From Clostridium carboxidivorans P7 (GTDB lineage: Bacteria > Bacillota > Clostridia > Clostridiales > Clostridiaceae): DNA of 64,000 bases. Of this stretch, positions 26,931-34,965 are shown in pieces (positions within the stretch are counted from its first letter, which is position 1; each line of letters begins with the position of its first letter). A model generated the notes under the pieces. The model made no database searches, was not told the origin of the DNA, and worked only from the letters and a program-made list of their open reading frames with translations. The stretch covers positions 4,898,001-4,962,000 of the forward strand of contig NZ_CP011803.1 of NCBI RefSeq assembly GCF_001038625.1. Direction: 5' to 3'. The position numbers and the translations under genes are program-made.

Positions 26931-26957
26931 CCGTACTGGAATCCAGTACGGTTTTTT
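26931..26957 (+). terminator. ssrA terminator
   Basis: CCGTACTGGA (26931-26940) pairs with TCCAGTACGG (26942-26951), followed by TTTTTT. A near copy sits at about 29609-29640. Confidence 0.9.
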
Positions 26958-27061
26958 ATATACAAGTTTATTGAATAAAGTAATTAGTGAGGAATAGTTT
27001 AAAAGCTATTCCTTTACTTATGAGGGAAGATGCACTGTAGAAAAATGACGGTTACCTATTA

Positions 27062-27115
27062 TTGACACTTAGATAAATCTATGATATATTACATACATAC
27101 CAACCGTATGTATGT
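27062..27115 (+). promoter_or_regulatory. Promoter and TetR operator of the ABC exporter locus
   Basis: TTGACA (27062-27067), 17-bp spacer, TATATT (27085-27090), then a perfect 10-bp inverted repeat ACATACATAC-N5-GTATGTATGT (27091-27115) over the transcription start. A related palindrome precedes the ABC gene (27824-27844). This is the expected autorepression site of the TetR protein encoded next. Confidence 0.8.
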
Positions 27116-27128
27116 AAGGAGGGATTCT

Positions 27129-27776
27129 GTGGCGCGTAACAAATATCCTGAAGAAACAGTAAAACAAATATTAGATGTTTCTTTAAAACTTTTTATGGAA
27201 AAGGGCTATGAGAAAACGACCATTCAAGATATTGTTAATAATTTAGGAATGTCTAAGGGTGCGATTTATCATCATTTTAAGTCCAAAGAAGAAATTATGG
27301 ATACAATAAGTAAGAGGAGTTTTGAAGAAAATACTTATTTAAATAAAATATGTAGAAACCCTAATTTAAATGGTCTTGAAAAGATTCAAAAAATTCTTAT
27401 TTATAATATATCAGATGCAAATAAGCAGATTAATGATAAGTTATCACTTCCTCTTACTAAAAATCATCGAATGATTGCTAAGCATCTTGAAGATACTATG
27501 CAATATGCAGCTCCTATGCTTGCCAAATTAATTGAAGAAGGTATAAATGATAAGTCAATAACTGCTGTTAATCCCAAAGCTACATCAGAAGTTATTATGC
27601 TATTATTTAATTTTTGGTTAAGTCCTGCTATATTTAGAATTTCAAAGAAAGAGTTTTTAGATAAATTAGATTTTCTAAAGAATTTAATTGATTTCATGGG
27701 AATTTCATTAATTAGTGATGAATTTATATATAACTGTACACAATACTATGAGAACATTTTTGAGAAAGAAGTGTAA
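27129..27776 (+). CDS. TetR/AcrR family transcriptional regulator
   Basis: A 215-residue repressor. The N-terminal HTH is complete: EETVKQILDVSLKLFMEKGYEKTTIQDIVNNLGMSKGAIYHHFKSKEEI (residues 6-53). The C-terminal ligand domain is not recognisable beyond the fold. I chose GTG 27129, spaced 5 nt from AAGGAGGG (27116-27123); the longer reading from ATG 27081 begins inside the promoter. It stands directly ahead of an ABC exporter, and palindromes of the same kind lie in front of both, so it most likely represses itself and the exporter until a drug or peptide binds. Confidence 0.9.
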   Translation: MARNKYPEETVKQILDVSLKLFMEKGYEKTTIQDIVNNLGMSKGAIYHHFKSKEEIMDTISKRSFEENTYLNKICRNPNLNGLEKIQKILIYNISDANKQINDKLSLPLTKNHRMIAKHLEDTMQYAAPMLAKLIEEGINDKSITAVNPKATSEVIMLLFNFWLSPAIFRISKKEFLDKLDFLKNLIDFMGISLISDEFIYNCTQYYENIFEKEV

Positions 27777-27823
27777 CACGGAAAAATAATCTACCCACAT
27801 AAGGTAGTTTATTTTTTAGATAT

Positions 27824-27844
27824 ATACATACCGACGGTTTGTAT
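27824..27844 (+). promoter_or_regulatory. Second TetR operator, in front of the ABC exporter
   Basis: ATACATACCG-A-CGGTTTGTAT is a palindrome with one mismatch. It shares ATACATACC and TGTAT with the operator at 27091-27115, so the same regulator probably binds both. Confidence 0.7.
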
Positions 27845-27887
27845 TAAAAGTAAAAAACAATAAATTTAAATTGGAGGATACTTATAT

Positions 27888-28625
27888 ATGAGTGATAAAT
27901 GGATTGTAGAAACTGATAAATTAAGAAAAGTTTTTGATGGGGTAGAAGTAATTAAAGACTGCTCTATGCATATAAAACAGGGTACAATTTATGGTTTTTT
28001 AGGTATGAATGGTGCTGGAAAAACTACTGTATTTAAGATGCTGTCAAGTTTACTCTCACCTACATCAGGAACAGCAAAAGTGTTAGGGATAGATATCACT
28101 TCTCATAGCAGTGAAGTTTTAAGAAATATAGGTAGTATTATAGAAGTACCTATTTTTTATGAACATTTATCTGCCGCTGAAAATTTACAAGTGCATCTTG
28201 GATATATGAATAAGAAAAATATAGATATAGATAAAACTCTAGAAACAGTTGGACTTCCTTCTAGAGATATGAAACCTGTATCAACCTTTTCTTTAGGAAT
28301 GAGACAACGGCTAGGTATTGCACGGACAATTATTCATCAGCCAAAGCTCCTTATACTAGATGAACCTCTAAATGGACTTGACCCAATGGGCATCCTAGAA
28401 ATGAGAGATTTATTTCTTAATCTTGTAAGAAATGAAGGTATGACTATTCTTATATCTAGTCATATTCTTAATGATATAGAACACATTGCAGATAGCATAG
28501 GTATCATTGCAAATGGCAAAATTATTGATGAAGTAGGTATGGCAAAAATTAAATCTAAAACTTTAAATTCCAGTCTTGAAGAATATTTTTTTGAAAAAAT
28601 AAAGGAGAAATTAGAATATGATTAA
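27888..28625 (+). CDS. ABC transporter ATP-binding protein
   Basis: The 245-residue ATPase of an ABC-2 type exporter. Walker A is GMNGAGKTTVFKML (about residues 37-50), the signature FSLGMRQRLGIARTI (about 133-147), Walker B LLILDEPLNGLDP (about 153-165), and the switch His ISSHIL. Sequence type resembles the bacitracin/lantibiotic-protection (BcrA-like) ATPases. Its stop overlaps the permease start by 8 bp. GGAGG at 27873-27877 sets ATG 27888. Expression is likely controlled by the TetR protein encoded upstream. Substrate unknown. Confidence 0.92.
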   Translation: MSDKWIVETDKLRKVFDGVEVIKDCSMHIKQGTIYGFLGMNGAGKTTVFKMLSSLLSPTSGTAKVLGIDITSHSSEVLRNIGSIIEVPIFYEHLSAAENLQVHLGYMNKKNIDIDKTLETVGLPSRDMKPVSTFSLGMRQRLGIARTIIHQPKLLILDEPLNGLDPMGILEMRDLFLNLVRNEGMTILISSHILNDIEHIADSIGIIANGKIIDEVGMAKIKSKTLNSSLEEYFFEKIKEKLEYD

Positions 28626-29310
28626 GCTTATATCTTTAGAAATGCATAAGTTTAAAATTAAAACTTATGTATTAGCAAGTGTCGTTTCATGTATAGTTCT
28701 TTTAGGATTTACCTATCTTATTTCTGTAATTTCTAGAGTTGAAAAGGATCCTTTGTTTCAAAGTTACTCCAATATCTTTAAATTTATAGGTATTATGAGC
28801 ATGATTATTTTCACTGTACTTTCTGCTGTTATGTATTCTAGACTTGTAATAGAAGACTATGTAGGAAAGAAACTAGTGCTATTATTCTCCTATCCTGTAA
28901 GTCGCAGCAAAATTTTTCTTGCTAAAGTATGTGTTGTTACCTTATTTACGGTTATAGCGCTTATGTTTAGTAATGTGGCTTGCTTATTTATTTTTAGTAT
29001 AACTGAATTAATATGTCCAATTGTTAGGGACATGTTAACTCCATTTTGCTTCTTAGGTACTTTACAAAGCATTTTATTAATTGCTTTAACCGTTGGTGCT
29101 CTAGGTATTCTTTCTATGACAGTGGGTTTTATAAAAAAATCAATGCCTACTACAATTATTACATCATTTGCGTTGGCTGCCACTGTAGGAAATACGATCA
29201 TGAATGGTAGTTTTAAAATAGGTTTAATTTTATTAGGAATTCTTATTGTATTAGATATTCTGGCAGTGAGGGAGACAATAAAAAAAATTAATCAAATGGA
29301 TGCTGTATAA
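28618..29310 (+). CDS. ABC-2 type transporter permease
   Basis: A 230-residue hydrophobic protein with about six transmembrane segments, starting MIKLISLEMHKFKIKTYVLAS, the usual N-terminus of BcrB-like ABC-2 permeases. The segment YVGKKLVLLFSYPVSRSKIFLAKV is the typical cytoplasmic coupling loop. It overlaps the ATPase gene by 8 bp, so the two are translated together and should form the exporter. A tiny membrane protein gene follows after 14 bp. Confidence 0.9.
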   Translation: MIKLISLEMHKFKIKTYVLASVVSCIVLLGFTYLISVISRVEKDPLFQSYSNIFKFIGIMSMIIFTVLSAVMYSRLVIEDYVGKKLVLLFSYPVSRSKIFLAKVCVVTLFTVIALMFSNVACLFIFSITELICPIVRDMLTPFCFLGTLQSILLIALTVGALGILSMTVGFIKKSMPTTIITSFALAATVGNTIMNGSFKIGLILLGILIVLDILAVRETIKKINQMDAV

Positions 29311-29324
29311 AAGGAGGAAGCAAG

Positions 29325-29501
29325 ATGTTAATTGGTATTATTCTAGGGAGTATACTAGGAATAATTTTATTATTAATAGGCTTTGTTGGAATTATTGTTA
29401 ATAAACAAAAAAGAAGGTCAAGCCACTGGCCGGATTGGGTCGTAATTGCTGGAGGATACGCCATTTTAACTGCAATCTTTAATATTATGAGATTACATTA
29501 G
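29325..29501 (+). CDS. Small membrane protein, third gene of the exporter operon
   Basis: A 58-residue protein missed by length cut-offs. It has AAGGAGGAAG at 29311-29320 directly before ATG 29325. Two hydrophobic stretches (about residues 2-25 and 37-55) flank the basic KQKRRSSHWPDW hinge. Its place 14 bp after the permease suggests an accessory subunit or a regulator of the exporter. I do not recognise a family. Confidence 0.75.
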   Translation: MLIGIILGSILGIILLLIGFVGIIVNKQKRRSSHWPDWVVIAGGYAILTAIFNIMRLH

Positions 29502-29576
29502 TTTTTTATTAAAACTAATACGCTATTTTAAAATGAAGAAATTGTTTAAATTAGTTGATTCTGGAAGTAGAGATTT

Positions 29577-29640
29577 GCCACTACCATTAAAACCCATGAT
29601 ACATATGACCGTACTGGAGAAATCCAGTATGTTTTTTTTA
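29577..29640 (+). repeat. Degenerate copy of the ssrA 3' end and terminator
   Basis: This segment matches 26899-26957: CC..ACCAT.AAACCCA.GATACATA, then GACCGTACTGGA and CCAGTA followed by a T run. It contains the last tmRNA bases, the spacer and the terminator, with several substitutions. The TetR-ABC block (27.0-29.5 kb) lies between it and the genuine ssrA end, as if that block had been inserted at ssrA with a duplicated site. The remaining 180 bp up to the next gene hold only a TATAAT (about 29792) as a likely promoter. Confidence 0.75.
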
Positions 29641-29820
29641 TTTTATTAATTATCAGCATTATAAATTAAGTAGTTTTAGAGTAATAAGATTGGCCTAGAG
29701 GAAGGACATTTCTTATATGTAAAAACTAATAGCAACGTTTGGTTGACAAATTTTCAGCACTTTTTGGTAGACTGCAACCTTTCGTTTTCTATATAATGGA
29801 AGAAGATAGGGGGCGATTTA

Positions 29821-30183
29821 ATGGGTATATCTGAAAGATTACAAAAATTAAGAAAAGATGAAAGATATTCTCAAGAACAGTTAGCAGAAAAATTAGGAGT
29901 AACAAGACAAGCAATATCAAAATGGGAAAGTAACCAAGGCAATCCAGATATCAATAATATTATTAAATTAAGTGAAATTTATAATGTTAGTACGGACTAT
30001 TTATTAAAAGGTGAGGAGCAGATAAGTAAGCCAATAGAAATTGATTCTAAAGAAAATAAGGAGAATACTAAATCCAGAAAAATGTTTAGTATACTTTTAT
30101 TTATTGCGGGTATTTCTGCTATTGCAATGCTGTTCCTTTTTACCTTTACTTTTTTAATAAAAACATTTTTAGGAGGTCATTAA
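29821..30183 (+). CDS. XRE family regulator with C-terminal membrane segment
   Basis: A 120-residue protein. Residues 1-65 are a complete Cro/C1-type HTH (ERLQKLRKDERYSQEQLAEKLGVTRQAISKWESNQGNPDINNIIKLSEIYNVSTDYLL). A charged linker is followed by one transmembrane segment (about residues 90-115). Such membrane-tethered XRE proteins occur widely in clostridia, often sensing envelope events. The lipoprotein gene starts one base after the stop codon, with its ribosome binding site inside this gene, so the two are translationally coupled. Confidence 0.9.
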   Translation: MGISERLQKLRKDERYSQEQLAEKLGVTRQAISKWESNQGNPDINNIIKLSEIYNVSTDYLLKGEEQISKPIEIDSKENKENTKSRKMFSILLFIAGISAIAMLFLFTFTFLIKTFLGGH

Positions 30184-30184
30184 A

Positions 30185-30751
30185 ATGAAAAAAATTTTTT
30201 CTCTTTTAGTACTTGTTTTTGTATTTACAATTTCACTATCCGCTTGTGGAAATTTATCAGATGAGGGCAATAAAACGACTAGATTGTCATCAAAAACCTC
30301 TCCTAAACAAACTATACAAATTGCTTTTGAAGCATTAAAGAATGGGGATTTCAAGAAATTCAATCAGTTTATTCAATATAAAGAGCGACGGGAAGGTGTT
30401 CTCATATATAAGGATAATAAGCTTTTTGGCAATAATTTAAATGGCAAAGGGAAAGAGCTTATAGAGAGTGTTTTTTCCAATTTTTCTTATGATATAGGAG
30501 AAGTGAATGAAAATGGAAATGTTACAACAGTTCAAGTGAAAATCACTAACCGTGATTTATCAAATGTAGATAATGATATAGTACGTTATGCAGACGCAGA
30601 TAATCCACTCATTGAAGCAATCAAAAATTCTGATAATAAAATGATTACAACTAACCTAAAAATCACTCTTAACAAAATAGATGGGATATGGAAAATTCAA
30701 ATGGATGAGGCCTTGACTGATGCTCTCTGTGGAGGACTATTGCCTAAGTAG
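30185..30751 (+). CDS. Lipoprotein, DUF4878/DUF5105-like
   Basis: A 188-residue protein with a lipoprotein signal (FTISLSACG, Cys near residue 21). The mature part opens SPKQTIQIAFEALKNGDFKKFNQFI, typical of the nuclear-transport-factor-2-like lipoproteins (DUF4878/DUF5105), and ends GIWKIQMDEALTDAL. AGGAGGT (30172-30178) lies within the end of the XRE gene. It is probably a surface partner of the membrane-bound regulator; the function is unknown. Confidence 0.8.
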   Translation: MKKIFSLLVLVFVFTISLSACGNLSDEGNKTTRLSSKTSPKQTIQIAFEALKNGDFKKFNQFIQYKERREGVLIYKDNKLFGNNLNGKGKELIESVFSNFSYDIGEVNENGNVTTVQVKITNRDLSNVDNDIVRYADADNPLIEAIKNSDNKMITTNLKITLNKIDGIWKIQMDEALTDALCGGLLPK

Positions 30752-30792
30752 TAATAATAAAAACACCGTTTTTAAATTTTCATAGCAGGAAC

Positions 30793-30870
30793 AACTTTAT
30801 TACAGAATCATTTATGAACTAGATAAGTAATTAGAGATGAGGTTATAATTTGCTTATAACTTAATTAAAA
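30793..30870 (+). promoter_or_regulatory. Leader/operator shared with the Vat-like gene
   Basis: From TTTATTACAGAAT (30796 onward) to the palindrome GTTATAA-N5-TTATAAC (30842-30860) this leader is alignable with 44124-44191 in front of an unrelated acetyltransferase. Both copies contain TTTATTACAGAAT.ATTTATGA.CTAGATAA. A -10 like TATAAT is inside the palindrome. A common regulator is inferred. Confidence 0.7.
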
Positions 30871-30890
30871 TCAAATAGAGGTATAAGCAT

Positions 30891-31565
30891 ATGAATACAA
30901 ATTTTCATGCTATTGACATGGATACATGGCCAAGAGCACACACATACAATTACTTTACAAAAACAGTATCAACACTTATTTATTCTATTAGTGTTACAGT
31001 GGATGTTACAATTCTTAGAAATACATTAAAAAGCAAAGGCTTAAAATTCTTTCCTACATATCTTTATTTAGTAACTAGAGCTATTGGAAAACAGCAGGAA
31101 TTTCTTATGGCAATTCGAGATGATGTGTTAGGATATTGGGATTATCGGACTCCTTTTTATCCAGTATTTCATGAAGATAATAAAACAATAACATTTCTTT
31201 GGACAGAATATGATGAGGATTTTGAGGTGTTTTATAAAAGCTATATTTCAGATATGAAACAGTATGGAAAGAGTCATAATATTATGTTATCAAAGGAAAC
31301 GCCACCTTCTAACAACTATATCATATCTTGTGTTCCATGGTTTAGTTTTAATGGTTTATCAATGCAATTGCAAAATGCAAAAAATTATTATGCACCAATT
31401 TTTGAAGCTGGTGGATTTACTGAAACGAAGGGTAGAATTATAATGCCTTTATCTATTACGGTTAATCATGCTGTAGTAGATGGTTATCACATAAAGGTGC
31501 TTTTACAGGAATTACAATGGGAAATGAATCATCCAGAAGAGTGGATTAAAGTTACAGAATTGTAA
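30891..31565 (+). CDS. Chloramphenicol acetyltransferase, type A
   Basis: A 224-residue enzyme of the CATase family that transfers acetyl from acetyl-CoA to the 3-hydroxyl of chloramphenicol. It has the N-terminal WPRAHTYNYF, the middle segment TPPSNNYIISCVPWFSFNGL, and the active-site SITVNHAVVDGYHIKVLLQEL with catalytic His193. Classical enzymes have HHAVCDGFH; here the first His of the pair is Asn but the catalytic one is kept. AGAGG at 30877-30881 precedes ATG 30891. Divergence from mobile catA/catP types suggests an intrinsic chromosomal gene. Its leader is shared with the Vat-like gene at 44.2 kb. Confidence 0.88.
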   Translation: MNTNFHAIDMDTWPRAHTYNYFTKTVSTLIYSISVTVDVTILRNTLKSKGLKFFPTYLYLVTRAIGKQQEFLMAIRDDVLGYWDYRTPFYPVFHEDNKTITFLWTEYDEDFEVFYKSYISDMKQYGKSHNIMLSKETPPSNNYIISCVPWFSFNGLSMQLQNAKNYYAPIFEAGGFTETKGRIIMPLSITVNHAVVDGYHIKVLLQELQWEMNHPEEWIKVTEL

Positions 31566-31819
31566 AATTAAAAAATATAAATAACACCTATGTTACTTCA
31601 TTGGTATAATATGTAATTCGAAAGAATTGTGCAAATATATTGACATTATAATCAATAAATGAAATAATAAAAATATAAGGAATAGTTATTATTAAATAAT
31701 AAGACGTATTACAAAAATACTTTAATTATTTTTTAAATTAATAGAAGCAAAGTTATGAAAAAATTATTTAAATGTTCAGTTTGAAGATTAGTAAAATATT
31801 AGTAAAAGGGTGTGAAAAA

Positions 31820-32584
31820 ATGATTTCTTCATTATTTATATGCCACGGTGCACCGACATTAGTATCAGAAAAAAACGAGTATACGGATTTTCTTAAAGAC
31901 TTGGGAAGTAGACAGAAACCAAAAGCAATAGTGATATTTACAGCACATTGGGAAAGTGAAATTACAACCATTTCTTCTATGGATGATACATATAGTATGA
32001 TTTATGATTTTTATGGTTTCCCAAAAGAACTGTATTCTATAAAATATCCAGCTAAAGGATCTGTAGAGGTAGCTTCAAAGCTGCAATCTATGTTAAGAAA
32101 TCATGGTATTGAAAGTAAGCTTGATAAAAATAGAGGACTGGATCATGGTGCTTGGGATATCTTATATTTAATGTATCCAAAAGCAGATATACCTATTATT
32201 CAAGTATCAGTAAATCCATTTTTAGCTATGGAAAGGCAATATGAAATAGGAAGAGCCATCAGGGAATTAGGAAAAGAGGATATATTAGTAATTGGAAGTG
32301 GTTCAACTGTTCATAATCTTGCTACAGTTGACTGGAATTCAGAAAAAGTAGAAGAATGGGCATTAGAGTTTGATGATTGGTTTATTGAAAAGGTGGAAGA
32401 TAATGATAAGGATACTCTGTTTAACTACAGAAAGTTAGCACCTTATGCAAAACATGCAGTACCACGTGAAGAGCACATAGTTCCTATGTTTATAGCAATG
32501 GGAAGCGGTAATAGAGATAAGCCGAAGCTTTTACACCAAAGCTATGCATATGGAACTCTAAGTTATATATGTTTTGAATTTTAA
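31820..32584 (+). CDS. DODA-type extradiol ring-cleavage dioxygenase
   Basis: A 254-residue protein of the LigB/YgiD (4,5-DOPA extradiol dioxygenase-like) superfamily. Metal and active-site His residues are in ICHGAPTL, FTAHWES and LDHGAWDILYLMYP; GSGSTVHNL and VPREEHIVPMFIAMG are also typical. I chose ATG 31820 after AAAGGGTG (31804-31812); the longer reading has no ribosome binding site. It is 24 bp upstream of a pirin gene, so both form a small operon. In an anaerobe the natural substrate is unclear, and it may not use oxygen as assumed from the family. Confidence 0.85.
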   Translation: MISSLFICHGAPTLVSEKNEYTDFLKDLGSRQKPKAIVIFTAHWESEITTISSMDDTYSMIYDFYGFPKELYSIKYPAKGSVEVASKLQSMLRNHGIESKLDKNRGLDHGAWDILYLMYPKADIPIIQVSVNPFLAMERQYEIGRAIRELGKEDILVIGSGSTVHNLATVDWNSEKVEEWALEFDDWFIEKVEDNDKDTLFNYRKLAPYAKHAVPREEHIVPMFIAMGSGNRDKPKLLHQSYAYGTLSYICFEF

Positions 32585-32608
32585 AATAAGAAAAGAAAGG
32601 AGAATAAT

Positions 32609-33487
32609 ATGGATACATTGAGAAAAGTAATTAAGATCACAAAAGGTCAACCAGCTGTTGACGGTGCAGGTGTAAAGTTAGTTCGAGTAATTGGGTATAA
32701 TGACACTAAAGATTATGATCCATTTTTAATGTTAGATGCTTTTGATTCAGACAAATCTGAAGATTATATAAAGGGTTTTCCTTGGCACCCTCATAGAGGA
32801 ATTGAAACAATAACTTATTTGATAAATGGAAACATCGAGCATGGGGATAGTCTTGGTAATAGCGGAAGTATTCTTGATGGAGAGTGCCAGTGGATGACAG
32901 CTGGTTCTGGTATTATCCATCAGGAAATGCCTAAGGCAAGTAGACGTATGCTAGGTGCTCAATTGTGGTTGAACTTGCCTGCCAAAGACAAAATGACTGA
33001 ACCAAGTTATGGAGATATAAAGGCTGAAAATATACCAGTAATCAATGAAAATGGAACAAAGGTTCACATAATTGCTGGAGATTATCAAGGTCATAAAGGT
33101 GCTTTTGAAGGTAAATACATTAAAGCCACTTATTTGGATGTTGAATTACCTGCTAATCAGGAATGGAATTTCATAAATGATGCTGAAAACACTTTGTTTG
33201 TCTATATCTTTACTGGAAAAGCAATTTTTGATCCTGATAAAAGCATTGAGAATCCTAAAGATTTAGTTGATGAAAAACAAGCTGTATTGTTTAGTCATGA
33301 TGATAAGTTTTGGATAAAGGCAGCAAATCAGGGTGTGCGCTTTATACTTTTATCTGCTAAACCATTGAAAGAATCAATTGCCTGGGGTGGTCCTATAGTT
33401 ATGAATACAAAGGAAGAACTGAATTCAGCATTCTTGGAGCTGGATAATAATACTTTTATAAAAAAGAATAGTATAGAAAAATTATAA
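32609..33487 (+). CDS. Pirin family protein
   Basis: A 292-residue bicupin. The N-terminal cupin has the metal ligands in GFPWHPHRGIETITYLINGNIEHGDSLGN (three His) and WMTAGSGIIHQEMP (His-Gln-Glu). The C-terminal pirin domain follows (NTLFVYIFTGKAIF, FILLSAKPLKESIAWGGPIVMNT). Bacterial pirins bind iron, and some cleave quercetin. AAAGGAG at 32596-32602 sets ATG 32609. Its partner upstream is an extradiol-dioxygenase-like gene, so together they may act on phenolic compounds or oxidative damage. A palindromic terminator lies at 33563. Confidence 0.92.
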   Translation: MDTLRKVIKITKGQPAVDGAGVKLVRVIGYNDTKDYDPFLMLDAFDSDKSEDYIKGFPWHPHRGIETITYLINGNIEHGDSLGNSGSILDGECQWMTAGSGIIHQEMPKASRRMLGAQLWLNLPAKDKMTEPSYGDIKAENIPVINENGTKVHIIAGDYQGHKGAFEGKYIKATYLDVELPANQEWNFINDAENTLFVYIFTGKAIFDPDKSIENPKDLVDEKQAVLFSHDDKFWIKAANQGVRFILLSAKPLKESIAWGGPIVMNTKEELNSAFLELDNNTFIKKNSIEKL

Positions 33488-33562
33488 AAGTACGAGAATA
33501 ATGGTATTTAAAATAATAAGGATTGTTGTTTTACAAGTTATTAGACAATGAAAATTATGATA

Positions 33563-33603
33563 TATTATGACCGTATTAGAGATACTCTGATACGGTCATA
33601 ATA
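33563..33603. terminator. Palindromic terminator after the pirin gene
   Basis: TATTATGACCG at 33563 pairs with CGGTCATAATA ending at 33603, with an inner TATTAGAG/CTCTGATA stem. The GACCGTA core resembles the ssrA terminator copies at 26931 and 29609, but the rest differs. Confidence 0.65.
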
Positions 33604-33615
33604 CATATTTTTGAC

Positions 33616-33659
33616 TTGTTAAAAATATAGAAACAAAGTATAATTGTTGATAATATCAA
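33616..33659 (+). promoter_or_regulatory. Promoter and probable MarR autoregulatory site
   Basis: TTGTTA (33616-33621), 17-bp spacer, TATAAT (33639-33644). The perfect palindrome TTGATAATATCAA (33647-33659) lies directly downstream and is of the size bound by MarR dimers. Confidence 0.6.
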
Positions 33660-33677
33660 TTAACTTTGGAGGTGGCT

Positions 33678-34565
33678 ATGAATAAGGAAGAAATAATTAG
33701 AAAAGAAATAAGATTAATTGTGAGAGAATTAGGTTTGCTTAATCACAATTGCTTAAATTCTGACTTGACACTTGCGCAGGCTCATATATTAAATTATCTA
33801 AAACAAAATGGAAAAACTCCTTTTAATGAATTGCTGATAAATTTAGGCATTGATAAGGCTTCACTAAGTAGAATAGTTAATAATTTACAATCTAAAAATT
33901 ATTTAGAATTGAAGAAGTCTGAAATTGATAAAAGAATGAAGGATATTTGTATTCTTCCATCAGGTATGGAAGCTATAAATGATGGAGATTGTAAAGCAAA
34001 CAAGTTTATTAGTGAAATTTTAAATTTGGGAGATAACGAAGATACAGAAAATATGGTAAAAGCATTTAGAACATTTCGCATCCTTGCATTAAAAAGTAAT
34101 CTTAAAAAGAATGATTCCAGAATATTAATAGAAAGAATTTCAGAAAATTATATGGAGGAAGCAATTAAATTAGCAACAGATATATTTAGTGATGAGCAAA
34201 GTATTCCAGCAGAATTGATTCCAGTGAAGGATGATTTAAAGCCAATTTGGTGGTGTGCAAGAGTAGGAGAAGATATTATTGGAGTAGCAGCAGCATGGAA
34301 AGAAAAAGATAAATGGCATTGGGGCAGATTTGCTGTTGATAAAAGATTAAGAGGAATAGGAATTGGTCAGAAGATTGCTGTATTTTCATTAAAAGAAACT
34401 TTTAATTCCTATACTGAAGAAGTATATATTGAAGCAAGAGATATAACTGTAAATATATTAAAGAAATTTGGATGTGAAGTCATTGGAGAAGCAGAAGATT
34501 TTTATGGTGAACCTGTAACTCCGATAACATTAAGCAAGAGTAATTTTATGGAAAAGTGCAGCTAA
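33678..34565 (+). CDS. MarR regulator fused to GNAT acetyltransferase
   Basis: A 295-residue fusion. Residues 1-140 form a MarR winged helix (LTLAQAHILNYLKQNGKTPFNELLINLGIDKASLSRIVNNLQSKNYLELKKSEIDKRMKDI). Residues about 145-290 form a GNAT domain (WGRFAVDKRLRGIGIGQKIAVFSLKE, with the acetyl-CoA loop R-x-x-G-I-G). The combination is known in bacteria and suggests a regulator that can acetylate a small molecule or protein. GGAGGTGG at 33668-33675 gives ATG 33678. A palindrome downstream of the -10 box suggests autorepression. Monocistronic; a terminator follows. Confidence 0.88.
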   Translation: MNKEEIIRKEIRLIVRELGLLNHNCLNSDLTLAQAHILNYLKQNGKTPFNELLINLGIDKASLSRIVNNLQSKNYLELKKSEIDKRMKDICILPSGMEAINDGDCKANKFISEILNLGDNEDTENMVKAFRTFRILALKSNLKKNDSRILIERISENYMEEAIKLATDIFSDEQSIPAELIPVKDDLKPIWWCARVGEDIIGVAAAWKEKDKWHWGRFAVDKRLRGIGIGQKIAVFSLKETFNSYTEEVYIEARDITVNILKKFGCEVIGEAEDFYGEPVTPITLSKSNFMEKCS

Positions 34566-34577
34566 AGAGGTTAAAAA

Positions 34578-34617
34578 CAAATAAGTCCCATTTTGAATGG
34601 AACTTATTTGTTATTTT
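34578..34617 (+). terminator. Terminator after the MarR-GNAT gene
   Basis: A 15-bp stem (34578-34592 with 34596-34610, one G-U) with a TTG loop, followed by TTATTTT. It can also end the convergent small gene. Confidence 0.85.
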
Positions 34618-34665
34618 ACAAAATTAAAATTCATATTATCACTTGTTTATTTAGCTTGATACAAA

Positions 34666-34857
34666 TTAGTCTCCATCTTCCCCACCAGGGCCATCGCGTC
34701 TTGGACGTGAGGATTCTGGAAGAGGTTCAACATTTTTATATTTATTGGAGATGGAGGATTTATTGTCATGTACAGCATTTAGGGAACTATTTTGATTCTT
34801 AGGGTTTGAACAATTACACTGTTGATTAAAATTTGAATTGTTATTTTGGTTAGTCAT
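34666..34857 (-). CDS. Small hydrophilic protein, unknown
   Basis: A 63-residue protein with an extended ribosome binding site AAGGTGGTGATC on the minus strand, nearly the full anti-16S complement, which makes it a convincing gene. It is rich in Asn and Gln at the start with a CNC motif (residues 14-16), and ends PLPESSRPRRDGPGGEDGD. There is no signal peptide or membrane segment. It lies 108 bp after the histidine kinase gene on the same strand and may share its transcript. The Asn-rich leader and Pro/Gly/Asp-rich tail could be a modified-peptide precursor, but no maturation enzyme is adjacent. I do not recognise the family. Confidence 0.65.
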   Translation of the reverse strand: MTNQNNNSNFNQQCNCSNPKNQNSSLNAVHDNKSSISNKYKNVEPLPESSRPRRDGPGGEDGD

Positions 34858-34965
34858 TTTATGATCACCACCTTCTAAACTATTTTTTACAGATAATAAG
34901 TTTTTATGTTAGAAGTTTTTTGAAACAATTAACATTATCATAAAAATTAGTGAAGGTTGGAAAAA

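Noticed and set aside
26909..29576. An intact integrative element at ssrA
   Set aside because: No integrase or excisionase is encoded in the block; only the duplicated 3' end supports insertion.
33563..33603. A third copy of the ssrA terminator
   Set aside because: Only the GACCGTA core is shared; the flanks do not align, so similarity is likely chance or convergent hairpin sequence.
34593..34802. Plus-strand frame overlapping the small minus-strand gene
   Set aside because: It has no ribosome binding site and lies behind a terminator; the minus-strand frame has an excellent site.
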